Shown: piece by piece, positions 17,652 through 26,667 of the stretch | How the letters are laid out: every line of letters starts with the position of its first letter | Position numbering within the stretch: the stretch's first letter is position 1 | From: Tissierella pigra | GTDB taxonomy: Bacteria > Bacillota > Clostridia > Tissierellales > Tissierellaceae | Direction: 5' to 3' | Assembly: GCF_009695605.1 (NCBI RefSeq) | Contig: NZ_VUNQ01000006.1 | Span: 42,983 to 106,982 of the forward strand | DNA: 64,000 nucleotides | Position numbers and translations under genes: made by a program | The notes under the pieces: generated by a model | What the model was told of the DNA's origin: nothing | The model's input: only the letters and a program-made list of their open reading frames with translations | The model's database searches: none

Positions 17652-18404
17652 CTATCGATATTTTTTTATTTCTTCTTCTAGACTATCTACGTTATACTCT
17701 AATGATAATACTGGATTTATATTATATTTATCCAATAGATAGTATAACTCTTTTATTTCCCCTAGAGTTGGAGCTTGGTGATTATCGTATAGACCATCAT
17801 TAGAATGGATATGAATATAGAAAATATAATCTTTAAGCTCCTTAATCCATTCTTCCAATGTAACCTTCCCTAAATTAGCGTGTCCTATATCTAGATTGAT
17901 TTTAACATTAGGCAAGTTTATAGTTTCTATTAGCTCTTTTAACATACTAGGAGTTTCCTCAAATATATTCTCTAAAAGTATTATTCCTTTATAATCTGGT
18001 ACTTCCTTTAGAATTGCTTCCCAAAATTCCCTACTTTGAATATTATTTAATTTCCTTATGGATGGCTGATTTAAATATGGATTTATTTGACTATGAAATA
18101 TTAAATAATCTATATTTAACTCTTTAGCCGCATTTATAGTATATAAATATCTATTATAACTTACTTCTCTAATTAATTTATCTGGACTTGAAGGTTTTAA
18201 ATCCAAAAAAGGTCCATGTAAGGCTTTAATGTTTTTAAACTCTTTCAACTTAGCCTTATATCTGTGAATTATCATATTGATTTCATTTAATGATAAATTA
18301 GGCTCTGTAAAATCTTGTATTTCAATACCTATATTGAGTTTTTCAATCTCTTCCATATTTAAACTATCTATGGTACTTATGGTTTTTAATATTTTCCTTT
18401 TCAT
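17652..18404 (-). CDS. TIM-barrel protein, candidate cobamide amidohydrolase CbiR
   Basis: 250 aa from the ATG at 18404; the ATG at 18416 abuts AAAGGG with no spacing, so the second is preferred, without certainty. Xylose-isomerase-like/AP-endonuclease-2-type barrel with metal ligands spaced as in that fold: ALHGPFLDL, DYLIFHSQIN, IILLENIFEE, NLDIGHANLG, YIHIHSNDG and LSLEYN. CbiR, a cobamide-remodelling enzyme that releases cobyric acid for CbiB, belongs to this superfamily. Location directly before cbiP and cbiB makes CbiR the best guess, but sugar-phosphate isomerases share the fold. Confidence 0.6.
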   Translation of the reverse strand: MKRKILKTISTIDSLNMEEIEKLNIGIEIQDFTEPNLSLNEINMIIHRYKAKLKEFKNIKALHGPFLDLKPSSPDKLIREVSYNRYLYTINAAKELNIDYLIFHSQINPYLNQPSIRKLNNIQSREFWEAILKEVPDYKGIILLENIFEETPSMLKELIETINLPNVKINLDIGHANLGKVTLEEWIKELKDYIFYIHIHSNDGLYDNHQAPTLGEIKELYYLLDKYNINPVLSLEYNVDSLEEEIKKYR

Positions 18405-18420
18405 ATACTCACTCATCCCT

Positions 18421-21000
18421 TTAAGATTTATTCTTCTTTGAATGAATCAACCAAGTTACTTCTATCAAAGAAGATGGTAACAATATCAAATCCTCATAAA
18501 CTAAATATTTCCCTTCCCATCTTGGATCAAATTTATTTTTATATTTTCTTAGACCATCAAAACTATAAAAATGTTTACCATACTTAAATACCAAGTGTGC
18601 AATTCTCTCTTGTATATGGGCATTCTGGGCTATACCTACATTTGAAAGTGGAGCCATTCCTAAATTGAATATCTTATAGTTATCATCTTTAAATGTCAAA
18701 ATCAAATTTAATATAAGAAAAGTCATAGTGTTATTAGGTACTTCCTTTCTAAAACGCATTAAGTCAATTGAAACGGTTTTATCATCATAACTAGGACTTA
18801 AGGAAGCAAACGCTATTATTTCTCCTGTTTCTCTATTCTTTATAACCCCAATCTTAGATTTATCTAAATATTCTTTATTAAACCATCCAAGTGAAAAACC
18901 CATTTCCTCTCTATGGGCTAACCATTCATCAGAAACTTTTTTTAAATCTAAAAACAGATTTTCATCTATGGAGTTCTCATAATATGTCTCAAAAGTAAAA
19001 CCATCTTTTTCAAATCGTCTAAGTATATTTCTAAAGTCTCTACTTTTGGAACTATTTATGTCAAAATTATCAAGCTCTACTAGTCCTGTCTCACCTAGTT
19101 TAAAGAAATAATATCCATGATCATGATAAAAAGGCAATAATCTTTCACTTGTTTGATAAAAAACTGATTTATATCCATATTCATCTATGAAGTCCTGAAA
19201 CTCTGTTAAAGCTTCACCAAAGTACTTTGCATCTCCAATGGGATCTCCTAAAACTACAGCAAGACCATGACTTATCTCATATTGAATTAAAACCTTATTA
19301 TCTTTAGACCAAAATAAATGTTTATCCTTTAAGAATATAAGGTGAGTTAAAAAGTTTCCATCATATTCCTGTAAAAATTTATTTACCCTCTCTTCATCAA
19401 CGCCTTCATACCTATCATTATTCGTTATCCTTTCCTTTGTCAATTCATAATAGATAACAAAAATAATGAGAAGACCATAAGCAATAACTCCACTAGGTAT
19501 AGGCCAAGAGATTCCTTTTGTAATTAAAGACTTAAAATACTCAATTCTTATGAAATCCCTCAGTATTATATGGGACATCTTTACATAGGCTAGGAGCCCG
19601 ATAAATGATAATATCAAAGTCATAATAGCTTTAAACCAATCAATTGGCAAACTCCTTCTATAGAAACTATGCTTGGACATTTTTAATATTATTAGAACTA
19701 GTATTAGAAAAGTCGCTTCCTCATAGGCAAATCCCTTAATCATTGCAAATATAGCACCAAAAAACAATAGCCACATAGTAATTTTATAACTACGCTTTAC
19801 CTTCATTCTTATTTCTCTAGAGATAACTATCAGTAATATTCCTATACATATTGTTAGTTGTCTTGATAGCTGTAAGATTGGAAAGGATAAAAGCCTTGAA
19901 GCGATTTTAATTCGTTCAATTGCCCCTGGAGCTAATGCAGATAATAATAATGTTACTCCCGATGCTAATATTAATATTGATAATAATAGATTTGTAATAC
20001 TAGATGTTTTATTGATAAAATCTGTTACCTTTGAAAAATCTATAAATTTATTTAATTCATCCTCACTTTGAGATTGTATTATTAAAGTAAGATTTATTCC
20101 TATTAGCAACGGCATTATATAGTAAAAGACTCTATATAATATTAATATGGCTAAGACATTTTCAGTTCCTACACCATAATATTGAAAACCAAGTAGCACT
20201 ACTAAATCAAATGACCCTACTCCACCAGGCAATAAACTTAAGATACCAGCTATAGAACCTAAGGTAAATATAATAAATACTATATCTAAATTTACCTCTT
20301 GACTAAACTGTCTAACAATAACAAAGAATAAAGTAAAGGCAATCATCCATTCCACAAAGGATAAGAATAGCAGCCTCACTCTCAAAATAATTCTATTATT
20401 ATCTACTTCTCTTGAATTTTTCTTTAAGATATTAAATATTTTATCTATGAAAAAATAGATAACAAAGTATATCATAAAAGCAATAATGGCTATAATCATC
20501 CACCTATATTTCTCTAAAAGTGAATTTATATATTGATACTTAAATAGTGCAATAATCATCATAAGAGAAAGACCTATACCTGTTGATGGGACTAGTAGTA
20601 AATTATAATCTATAATATCTTCCTTATTGTTAGCACTCTTTTTAAATAATAGTGATCTAATGGAAGCACCTGCTAATCCACCTAACCCAGAAATATTATT
20701 TATTGTATTAGCCACAAAAGTAATACTAAATATAGTTGTCTTTTTTATATTAAAATTTAGATATTCTATTATTGCAAAATCATATAAGCTCATTGATGAT
20801 ACTGCTAATACTCCCAAAATAGTAAATATAAATATAAGAGGCATAGGAAATTCCCTGATTATAGATATTGTCTTAGCAAAATCTATTGATTTTAATTCCC
20901 TTATTCCCCCAGTAATTATAACCACTGTCATAATCATTATAAATATTATTCTTGAAATCTTTGCTCCATTTTTCTTTAATAGCAACTTAAGCGTTTCCAT
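18421..21000 (-). CDS. mprF: MprF-type lipid aminoacyltransferase/flippase
   Basis: 859 aa from the ATG at 21000, which has GGAGG 5 bases upstream; the in-frame ATG at 21012 overlaps that site. N-terminal ~500 residues: about 14 membrane helices including the flippase-type LPG_synthase_TM region (NNISGLGGLAGASIRSLLF, LSLLPGGVGSFDLVVLLG). C-terminal DUF2156 domain from about residue 540 with GDPIGDAKYFGEAL, YQTSERLLPFYHDHGY, FRNILRRFEKDGF and NLGMAPLSNVGIAQ, the aminoacyl-tRNA-dependent transferase. It makes lysyl- or alanyl-phosphatidylglycerol, lowering surface charge. It ends 17 bases before the TIM-barrel gene, so it may head the cbiR-like/cbiP/cbiB transcript. Confidence 0.9.
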   Translation of the reverse strand: METLKLLLKKNGAKISRIIFIMIMTVVIITGGIRELKSIDFAKTISIIREFPMPLIFIFTILGVLAVSSMSLYDFAIIEYLNFNIKKTTIFSITFVANTINNISGLGGLAGASIRSLLFKKSANNKEDIIDYNLLLVPSTGIGLSLMMIIALFKYQYINSLLEKYRWMIIAIIAFMIYFVIYFFIDKIFNILKKNSREVDNNRIILRVRLLFLSFVEWMIAFTLFFVIVRQFSQEVNLDIVFIIFTLGSIAGILSLLPGGVGSFDLVVLLGFQYYGVGTENVLAILILYRVFYYIMPLLIGINLTLIIQSQSEDELNKFIDFSKVTDFINKTSSITNLLLSILILASGVTLLLSALAPGAIERIKIASRLLSFPILQLSRQLTICIGILLIVISREIRMKVKRSYKITMWLLFFGAIFAMIKGFAYEEATFLILVLIILKMSKHSFYRRSLPIDWFKAIMTLILSFIGLLAYVKMSHIILRDFIRIEYFKSLITKGISWPIPSGVIAYGLLIIFVIYYELTKERITNNDRYEGVDEERVNKFLQEYDGNFLTHLIFLKDKHLFWSKDNKVLIQYEISHGLAVVLGDPIGDAKYFGEALTEFQDFIDEYGYKSVFYQTSERLLPFYHDHGYYFFKLGETGLVELDNFDINSSKSRDFRNILRRFEKDGFTFETYYENSIDENLFLDLKKVSDEWLAHREEMGFSLGWFNKEYLDKSKIGVIKNRETGEIIAFASLSPSYDDKTVSIDLMRFRKEVPNNTMTFLILNLILTFKDDNYKIFNLGMAPLSNVGIAQNAHIQERIAHLVFKYGKHFYSFDGLRKYKNKFDPRWEGKYLVYEDLILLPSSLIEVTWLIHSKKNKS

Positions 21001-21151
21001 ATACTCCTCCATCTGCCATACTCATTAATTTACTATTCTCTATAACTCTATATTTATTCTAATACCTAAATAATATATTACATCGTTTTTCAAATTTTAT
21101 CAATGGAGTTAAATATTGTAGATTTAGCTTAACTGATTTATTATAAATAAT

Positions 21152-21190
21152 AAAAACCAAAACAGATTTTAAAATCTATTTTGGTTTTTT
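21152..21190 (-). terminator. Terminator after sodA
   Basis: Long near-perfect hairpin: AAAAACCAAAATAGATTTT on the minus strand, with its complement ending in GGTTTTTA. It lies about 30 bases after the sodA stop; A and T flanks on both sides could also let it work in the other direction. Confidence 0.85.
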
Positions 21191-21217
21191 ACTAACTTCT
21201 TTAAATAATATTATTTA

Positions 21218-21826
21218 CTATTTAGCTTTATTATATATTTCTTCTATTCTATTCCAATCAACTAGATTCCACCAAGAATCTATATAGTCTGCTCTTTTAT
21301 TTTTATATTTTAAATAATAAGCGTGTTCCCATACATCTATACCAAGAAGCGGTACTTTTCCTTGTGAAATTGGATTATCTTGATTTGATGTGGCAACTAT
21401 TTCAAGTTTTCCATTGTGAAGTACTAACCATGCCCATCCACTACCAAATTGACCTAAAGCTGACTTTTTAAAATCCTCTTTAAATTTATCAAATCCACCT
21501 AAATCTTCATCAATTTTCTTTCCAAGTTCTCCTTCTGGATTTCCTCCACCTTCAGGTGACATTATATCCCAGAATAAAGTATGATTGTAATGCCCACCAC
21601 CATTATTTCTTACAGCAGTTCTAATACTTTCTGGCAATCCATCTAGAGATTTTAAAATATCTTCTATCTCCATTTTTTGAAATCTCTCATGACCTTCTAG
21701 AGCTTTATTTAAATTATCTACATAAGCTTGGTGATGTTTTGAATGATGTGTTTCCATAGTTAATTTATCTATATGTGGTTCTAAAGCATCATATGAATAT
21801 TTTAATTCTGGTAATAAAAATTTCAT
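21218..21826 (-). CDS. sodA: Superoxide dismutase (Mn/Fe)
   Basis: 202 aa. Cytosolic dismutation of superoxide. Metal ligands are in METHHSKHHQAYVDNLN (first His), GGGHYNHTLFWDIM (second His) and GIDVWEHAYYLKYKNKR (Asp and His). FGSGWAWLVLHNG is conserved. The sequence does not decide between Mn and Fe. It has a Fur-box-like palindrome upstream and its own terminator. Confidence 0.96.
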   Translation of the reverse strand: MKFLLPELKYSYDALEPHIDKLTMETHHSKHHQAYVDNLNKALEGHERFQKMEIEDILKSLDGLPESIRTAVRNNGGGHYNHTLFWDIMSPEGGGNPEGELGKKIDEDLGGFDKFKEDFKKSALGQFGSGWAWLVLHNGKLEIVATSNQDNPISQGKVPLLGIDVWEHAYYLKYKNKRADYIDSWWNLVDWNRIEEIYNKAK

Positions 21827-21889
21827 TTTATCTCTCCTTTTTATCTATATTAATTTGAGTATTATCATCTTATTATATATATGCCCATA

Positions 21890-21920
21890 TTACTAAATGA
21901 TAAACATTATCATTTAGTAA
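21890..21920. promoter_or_regulatory. Perfect palindrome with Fur-box core upstream of sodA
   Basis: Arms of 14 bases (TTACTAAATGATAA / TTATCATTTAGTAA) around ACA. The core at 21898-21912, TGATAAACATTATCA, differs from the Gram-positive Fur 7-1-7 consensus TGATAATNATTATCA at one position. It lies about 65 bases before the sodA ATG, near where promoter elements are expected (a TATAAT occurs between). A Fur or PerR operator is likely. Confidence 0.65.
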
Positions 21921-22030
21921 TGTTATACTTTTTATTAAAAATACTCCTTATTGTAGTTACAGTTTTTATTATCTTAACTGACTGCTACAAAAAGGAGTAA
22001 TATTATTTCATTAGAACTGAATATTTAAAA

Positions 22031-23077
22031 TTATAGTATTACTACTGGTTTAATTAAATCCAAAGACTTAGTCTTCATCATATTTAGTGCATCTTCTATT
22101 TTTTCAAATCCATGAAAAACATGGGTTACTATTTTACTAGGGTCAATTGTCCCAGATGTTACCAACTCAATCTGTTTCTCCATTCTTTTCCTACCACCAG
22201 GTGTTATTTTCCCCATGATACTTAATTTAGTATCCCTTGGAAATTCAAGTCTAGGAATTGAAAACCTTTCTCCACTACCAAAGTGATTTACATTTCCTAT
22301 ATATCCTCCTGGCTTAACAACCTTTACTGCATTTGTAATTGCATCTGAATCCATACCTGACACTAGAGCTTTATCTACTCCTTCACCTTTTGTTAATTCA
22401 AGAATTTGATCAGATATTGGACCATATTTGTGATATATAATATCTGTTGCTCCATAAAATTTAGCAGCATCTATTGACTCCTTATTAGTTCCTACTACAA
22501 TAATTCTTCTGGCTCCTTTTAACTTAGCACCGGCAACTGACATCAATGATATAGATGGGGTGCCTAAAACTACTACTGTATCATTATAGTCTACCTCTGC
22601 TAATTCTACGGCATGAAGTCCTGTAGATACTGTATCCGTAAGCATAATTGCAGTCTCTAGTGAAATGTCTTCTGGTAATAATGCTAAATTCATATCTACA
22701 TCATTTACATGAAAATATTCTGAAAAAACTCCATCCTTTATATTCGAATATCTTCTTCCAAATATCTGTTGTTCAAAAGTATTATTTGATTCATTACTTT
22801 TCCAATCAAGTGTAATAGCTGGTACAATTACCTTATCCCCTGTTTTAAAATCTTTAACCTTTTCTCCAACCTCTACAATTTCTCCAATAGCTTCATGTCC
22901 CAAAATCAAATTTTCTCTATAATTTAATTGACTTTGATATGCAGTATAAATATCTGATACGCATGGTGCTAATGCTAGAGGTCTAAGTATTGCATCATAA
23001 GGCCCTGCAATTGGTCTTTCTTTTTCTATCCATCCTACTTTATTTGATTCAAGCATTGCAAACCCTTTCATCTCCAT
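22031..23077 (-). CDS. Zinc-dependent alcohol dehydrogenase, TBADH-like
   Basis: 348 aa, close in length and pattern to the NADP-dependent secondary alcohol dehydrogenases of clostridia and Thermoanaerobacter. Catalytic-zinc ligands: Cys in LALAPCVSDIYTAYQ, His-Glu in LILGHEAIGE and Asp in MLTDTVSTGLHAVELA. The nucleotide loop is unusual: GTPSISLMSVAGA in place of GIGPVGLMAVAGA, so the GxGxxG pattern is lost, and the following segment reads VGTNKES where NADP-type enzymes have SR. Cofactor or function may differ. It is preceded by a sigma-54 promoter and divergent from a sigma-54 activator. Confidence 0.85.
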   Translation of the reverse strand: MEMKGFAMLESNKVGWIEKERPIAGPYDAILRPLALAPCVSDIYTAYQSQLNYRENLILGHEAIGEIVEVGEKVKDFKTGDKVIVPAITLDWKSNESNNTFEQQIFGRRYSNIKDGVFSEYFHVNDVDMNLALLPEDISLETAIMLTDTVSTGLHAVELAEVDYNDTVVVLGTPSISLMSVAGAKLKGARRIIVVGTNKESIDAAKFYGATDIIYHKYGPISDQILELTKGEGVDKALVSGMDSDAITNAVKVVKPGGYIGNVNHFGSGERFSIPRLEFPRDTKLSIMGKITPGGRKRMEKQIELVTSGTIDPSKIVTHVFHGFEKIEDALNMMKTKSLDLIKPVVIL

Positions 23078-23122
23078 TCCTCCCTCTATATTAAAACATA
23101 ATTTATATTGCTAACTTATAGT

Positions 23123-23138
23123 TGCAATTTCCTTGCCA
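23123..23138 (-). promoter_or_regulatory. Sigma-54 (-24/-12) promoter of the dehydrogenase gene
   Basis: Minus strand TGGCAAGGAAATTGCA matches TGGCACG-N4-TTGCW with exact spacing and one mismatch. It lies about 45 bases before the ATG at 23077, leaving room for a start near 23112 and a short leader. Confidence 0.85.
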
Positions 23139-23284
23139 CATTTCATTACTTCATTTAAACTTAATCTATATTTTACATAATATATCTAAGTATGAAGATT
23201 ATAGCCATCTATTGATTATAAAAATCAATTTTCACATTTTATTATTATTTTTTTATGAATTTTATTTATTATTATCAATAACAA

Positions 23285-23320
23285 ATGAAATATATTTCTT
23301 GACTATGAAATTTATTTCAT
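23285..23320. promoter_or_regulatory. Paired palindromes, likely activator-binding sites
   Basis: ATGAAATATATTTCTT (23285-23300) and ATGAAATTTATTTCAT (23305-23320) share the design ATGAAA-N4-TTTCAT and are 20 bases apart, i.e. the same DNA face. They lie about 150-185 bases upstream of the sigma-54 promoter and just before the activator gene, as expected for enhancer sites that could also autoregulate. Confidence 0.65.
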
Positions 23321-23359
23321 TTATTATGTATATAATATTCTAATAAGGAGACAAATTAC

Positions 23360-24358
23360 ATGGGTGAATACACCAATAATAAAGAAATAAATAATATTAA
23401 AAAGAATTTTTTTCTAAATACTAAAAGTCCTGCTTTTGCAGAAAGTTTAAGATACTGTGAAAAAGTTGCTAACTCCAATGCTAATGTTTTACTAATAGGA
23501 GAATCTGGTACGGGTAAAGAAGTAGCTTCTCAATATATTCATGCCTGTAGCCCAAGAGCTTCAAATAATATGGTGACTGTTAATTGCAGTGCTTTTACTG
23601 AAACTCTTTTAGAGTCTGAACTGTTTGGATATGAGCAAGGAGCTTTTACAGGTGCCTTGAAATCTAAAAAAGGTAAATTTGAGCTTGCTCATGAAGGAAC
23701 TCTGTTTTTAGACGAAATTGGTGATACTAGTTTACTTACTCAAGTTAAGCTTTTAAGGGTTATAGAAACTAAGGAATTTGAAAGAATTGGCTCTAATACA
23801 CCTATGTTAATAGACTTTAGACTTATTTGTGCAACTAATAATGATTTAGAAGAAAACATTTTGAATAATACTTTTAGGGAAGACTTTTTTTTTAGAATTA
23901 GCACCATAGCCATTAGAATTCCACCTCTTAGAGAACGTAAAGAAGACCTTATGGATATGGTACAATTTTTCTTAAAACAAGCTTGTGTTGAAAACAAATG
24001 TGAAATCTCTTATATTGAACCTGAGGTAAATGAGTTCTTATATAATTATGATTACCCTGGAAACATTCGTGAGCTTAAAAATACTATTGATAGACTAGTA
24101 GTATTATCAGAAAATGGCATTATAAGAAAGGATGATCTTCCAATTCTATATGCCATTGGAAAACATAAATCTGGTTTCAGTACAAATAGATTTGAATCTA
24201 TAGTTCCATTAAAAGACTTTAGAAAAGATACAGAAACTAAATATTTACAGTGGGTTTTAGATGAAGTAAACGGTAATGTAGCAGAGGCTTCTCGTAGACT
24301 TGATATTAGTACCCGTCAGCTATTTAATAAAATTAATGAATATGGATTACAAAAATAA
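23360..24358 (+). CDS. Sigma-54-dependent transcriptional activator without sensor domain
   Basis: 332 aa. It starts almost directly with the AAA+ domain: Walker A GESGTGKEVASQYIH near residue 44, the sigma-54 contact loop GYEQGAFTGALKSKKGK near residue 93, Walker B GTLFLDEIGD, and RREDFFFRIS-type sensor region (FREDFFFRISTIAIRIPPLRER). C-terminal Fis-type helix-turn-helix NVAEASRRLDISTRQLFNKI. About 25 residues precede the core, so there is no N-terminal receiver, GAF or PAS domain; activity must be controlled by abundance, a partner or a ligand on the core. It is divergent from the dehydrogenase. Ribosome site AAGGAG. Confidence 0.93.
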   Translation: MGEYTNNKEINNIKKNFFLNTKSPAFAESLRYCEKVANSNANVLLIGESGTGKEVASQYIHACSPRASNNMVTVNCSAFTETLLESELFGYEQGAFTGALKSKKGKFELAHEGTLFLDEIGDTSLLTQVKLLRVIETKEFERIGSNTPMLIDFRLICATNNDLEENILNNTFREDFFFRISTIAIRIPPLRERKEDLMDMVQFFLKQACVENKCEISYIEPEVNEFLYNYDYPGNIRELKNTIDRLVVLSENGIIRKDDLPILYAIGKHKSGFSTNRFESIVPLKDFRKDTETKYLQWVLDEVNGNVAEASRRLDISTRQLFNKINEYGLQK

Positions 24359-24360
24359 TA

Positions 24361-24398
24361 AACCCCCTTGATTAGATATGACTCTAATCAAGGGGGTT
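24361..24398 (+). terminator. Terminator after the activator gene
   Basis: AACCCCCTTGATTAGA and its complement form a strong hairpin directly after the stop codon; the T tract (TTATCTT) is imperfect. Confidence 0.8.
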
Positions 24399-24524
24399 AT
24401 CTTCCTCATATTTTCTGCGTAATACAATAGTTTTAATGGTATAATTAACATAGCATATGAATTCCTCAAAACTATAAAGTTTATTAATAAATTTAATCTC
24501 TCTAAAAGAGTAATGGAGGTAAAT

Positions 24525-25466
24525 ATGGATAATAAAAAAGCATTGGATATTTTAGAAAACTTAAAAAAAATAATTATTGGTAAAGATGAAGTTCTAGAAA
24601 AGGTATTAATAGCATTATTTGCCAGAGGCCATCTTTTAATCGAAGATGTTCCTGGAGTTGGAAAGACTACTTTAGTCAAAGCACTTGCTAAAAGTATGGA
24701 TTTATCATATAAAAGGGTCCAGTTTACGCCAGACCTAATGCCTTCTGATATTATAGGAATTAGTGTTTATGATAAAAATACTGGAGATTTTTCTTTCAAG
24801 AAAGGTCCAATATTTAATCAAGTGTTCCTAGCTGACGAAATCAACAGAACTTCTCCAAAAACTCAGTCTAGTTTATTGCAAGCTATGGAGGAGGGAGAAG
24901 TGTCTACAGAAGAAAATCACTATATTTTAGAGAAACCCTTTATGGTATTAGCAACTCAAAACCCACTAGAGTACCAAGGAACATTTCCTTTACCAGAAGC
25001 ACAGCTAGATCGTTTTTTAATGCGTTTATCTCTGGGATACCCAGAAAAGCAATCTGAAATAGAAATACTGCAAAATTATCAATCCATAAAAAATCTTAAT
25101 CTTATAGAGCCAGTTGTCTCTCAGGAAGATATATTAGAGATGCAATCTATGGTAGATGAAATAACTGTTCATAGTGACATTATAGATTATATTGTTAGTA
25201 TTTCTAATACAACTAGGGTCTATGAAGATTTGCGTCTAGGAGCTAGCCCCAGAGCTTCTATTGATTTGCTGAAAGCTGCAAAATCCAAGGCGTTTCTAGC
25301 AGGTCGCGACTATGTCATTCATGATGATGTGAAAAAAATAGTGGTACCTGTATTGGGACATAGACTAATTCTTTCTCCAGAGGCTAGAATAGAACGAAAG
25401 GGTATTGATGAAGTCCTAAAGGGAGTTCTTAATCATGTATTTGTACCGGTGATAATAAATGAATAA
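24525..25466 (+). CDS. MoxR-family AAA+ ATPase
   Basis: 313 aa from the ATG at 24525 (GGAGG 7 bases upstream; the ATG at 24513 is inside that site). Walker A EDVPGVGKTTLVKALA near residue 40, FTPDLMPSDIIG, Walker B QVFLADEINRTSPKTQSSLLQAMEE and sensor I LATQNPLEYQGTFPLPEAQLDRF. MoxR ATPases act as chaperone-like partners of DUF58/VWA proteins, exactly the next gene (8-base overlap). First gene of a three-gene operon with a transglutaminase. The biological role of such operons is not settled. Confidence 0.93.
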   Translation: MDNKKALDILENLKKIIIGKDEVLEKVLIALFARGHLLIEDVPGVGKTTLVKALAKSMDLSYKRVQFTPDLMPSDIIGISVYDKNTGDFSFKKGPIFNQVFLADEINRTSPKTQSSLLQAMEEGEVSTEENHYILEKPFMVLATQNPLEYQGTFPLPEAQLDRFLMRLSLGYPEKQSEIEILQNYQSIKNLNLIEPVVSQEDILEMQSMVDEITVHSDIIDYIVSISNTTRVYEDLRLGASPRASIDLLKAAKSKAFLAGRDYVIHDDVKKIVVPVLGHRLILSPEARIERKGIDEVLKGVLNHVFVPVIINE

Positions 25467-26667
25467 CATAAAAATTAGTCTTCCACTGATCTTCTTTATA
25501 ATTATATTTGCCTTCGTATTGTTAGTTGGTGGAACCTTACCTTACTTTTTGTTTTATATACTATTGCTCACATTTATTCTTCCTTTAATTCACTGTTTAA
25601 TCACCCTTAAGAGGTTGAAAGGTTCTATAGAGATTCCAAGGGAATCTCTATTCACCGGTGAAGTAATCAATATAAATTATCAGGTAGAAAACAACAGTAT
25701 TCTTCCAATACCCTATTTAGAAATTCAGTCTAATATTTCAAAACAATTAACAGGAACTAATTCTCCTAAAGTAACATTAGCACTGGAAAAAAAGGAATCC
25801 TATAACAGTGGTGAATCTGTAGTCCTAAAAAGAAGGGGATATTACCAGTTTGGAGAAATAGAGGTAACAGTTGAAGATGTCTTTGGATTTTATTCTTTCA
25901 CGAAAAAAATTACTACTCCTGCCTCTCTACTAGTCTATCCCGAAACTATTATTCTTTCTACTTTCAAGATAACTGCCAGCCATCAGTCTGGGGAACTTCT
26001 AGTGCAGACCTCAGACTTCCAAGATAAAAGCAGAATTGCTTCTTTAAGAGAATATAAGGAAGGTGATTCTGTTAAAGCCATTCATTGGAAATTGTCGGCA
26101 AAAAAAGATATTCCTATAATTAAAGACTATGAAAACCGAGGAGATACAAATGTTATTATTTTCTTAGACAATGAGTCAAAACTATTTAAAGGCGATATAG
26201 ATCGTCGCCTTGAAGATAAATCAGTAGATGCTGCTCTTAGCATAGTAAATTATTGTTTAAGTCAAAACATAGAAGTGAATTTAGAAACTCAAAATAATCA
26301 AACTCAAATAGAATTAAAAGGTCAACAAACTTCTGACTTAAAACCTTTTTTGGAAACCTTAGCTAGATTTAGAGGTAACGGGGCTCTTGAGTTTAAATCT
26401 ATTCTTATGTCAAAGGTGGAAACTTTAAATAAAGGTTCAACAGTTATAATTATTACTCCTAACCTAGATAAGACCATGGGTGCACAAGGAATCCAGTTGA
26501 AAATGAAAAATCTTAATCCTTTGTTTATAACTATAACTGACTTAGGTAACAAGACAGGATATATTGATCAGATGGTTATGAAAAGATTAAAACAGGAAGG
26601 AATTTCTACATATATATTAGATTATAATACTAGTATTAAAGAAGTATTGGAGGTTTATCATGGATAA
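25459..26667 (+). CDS. DUF58 domain protein
   Basis: 402 aa. Two N-terminal membrane helices (residues 5-50), a beta-rich region, then the DUF58 signature YKEGDSVKAIHWKLSAKKD near residue 195 and a VWA-like fold (VIIFLDNESKLF as the first strand). Partner of the MoxR ATPase upstream; overlaps the transglutaminase gene downstream by 8 bases. Confidence 0.92.
   Translation: MNNIKISLPLIFFIIIFAFVLLVGGTLPYFLFYILLLTFILPLIHCLITLKRLKGSIEIPRESLFTGEVININYQVENNSILPIPYLEIQSNISKQLTGTNSPKVTLALEKKESYNSGESVVLKRRGYYQFGEIEVTVEDVFGFYSFTKKITTPASLLVYPETIILSTFKITASHQSGELLVQTSDFQDKSRIASLREYKEGDSVKAIHWKLSAKKDIPIIKDYENRGDTNVIIFLDNESKLFKGDIDRRLEDKSVDAALSIVNYCLSQNIEVNLETQNNQTQIELKGQQTSDLKPFLETLARFRGNGALEFKSILMSKVETLNKGSTVIIITPNLDKTMGAQGIQLKMKNLNPLFITITDLGNKTGYIDQMVMKRLKQEGISTYILDYNTSIKEVLEVYHG

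Noticed and set aside
23122..23343. Plus-strand frame of 73 codons before the activator
   Set aside because: It overlaps the sigma-54 promoter and palindromes, is AT-rich, and has no ribosome site.
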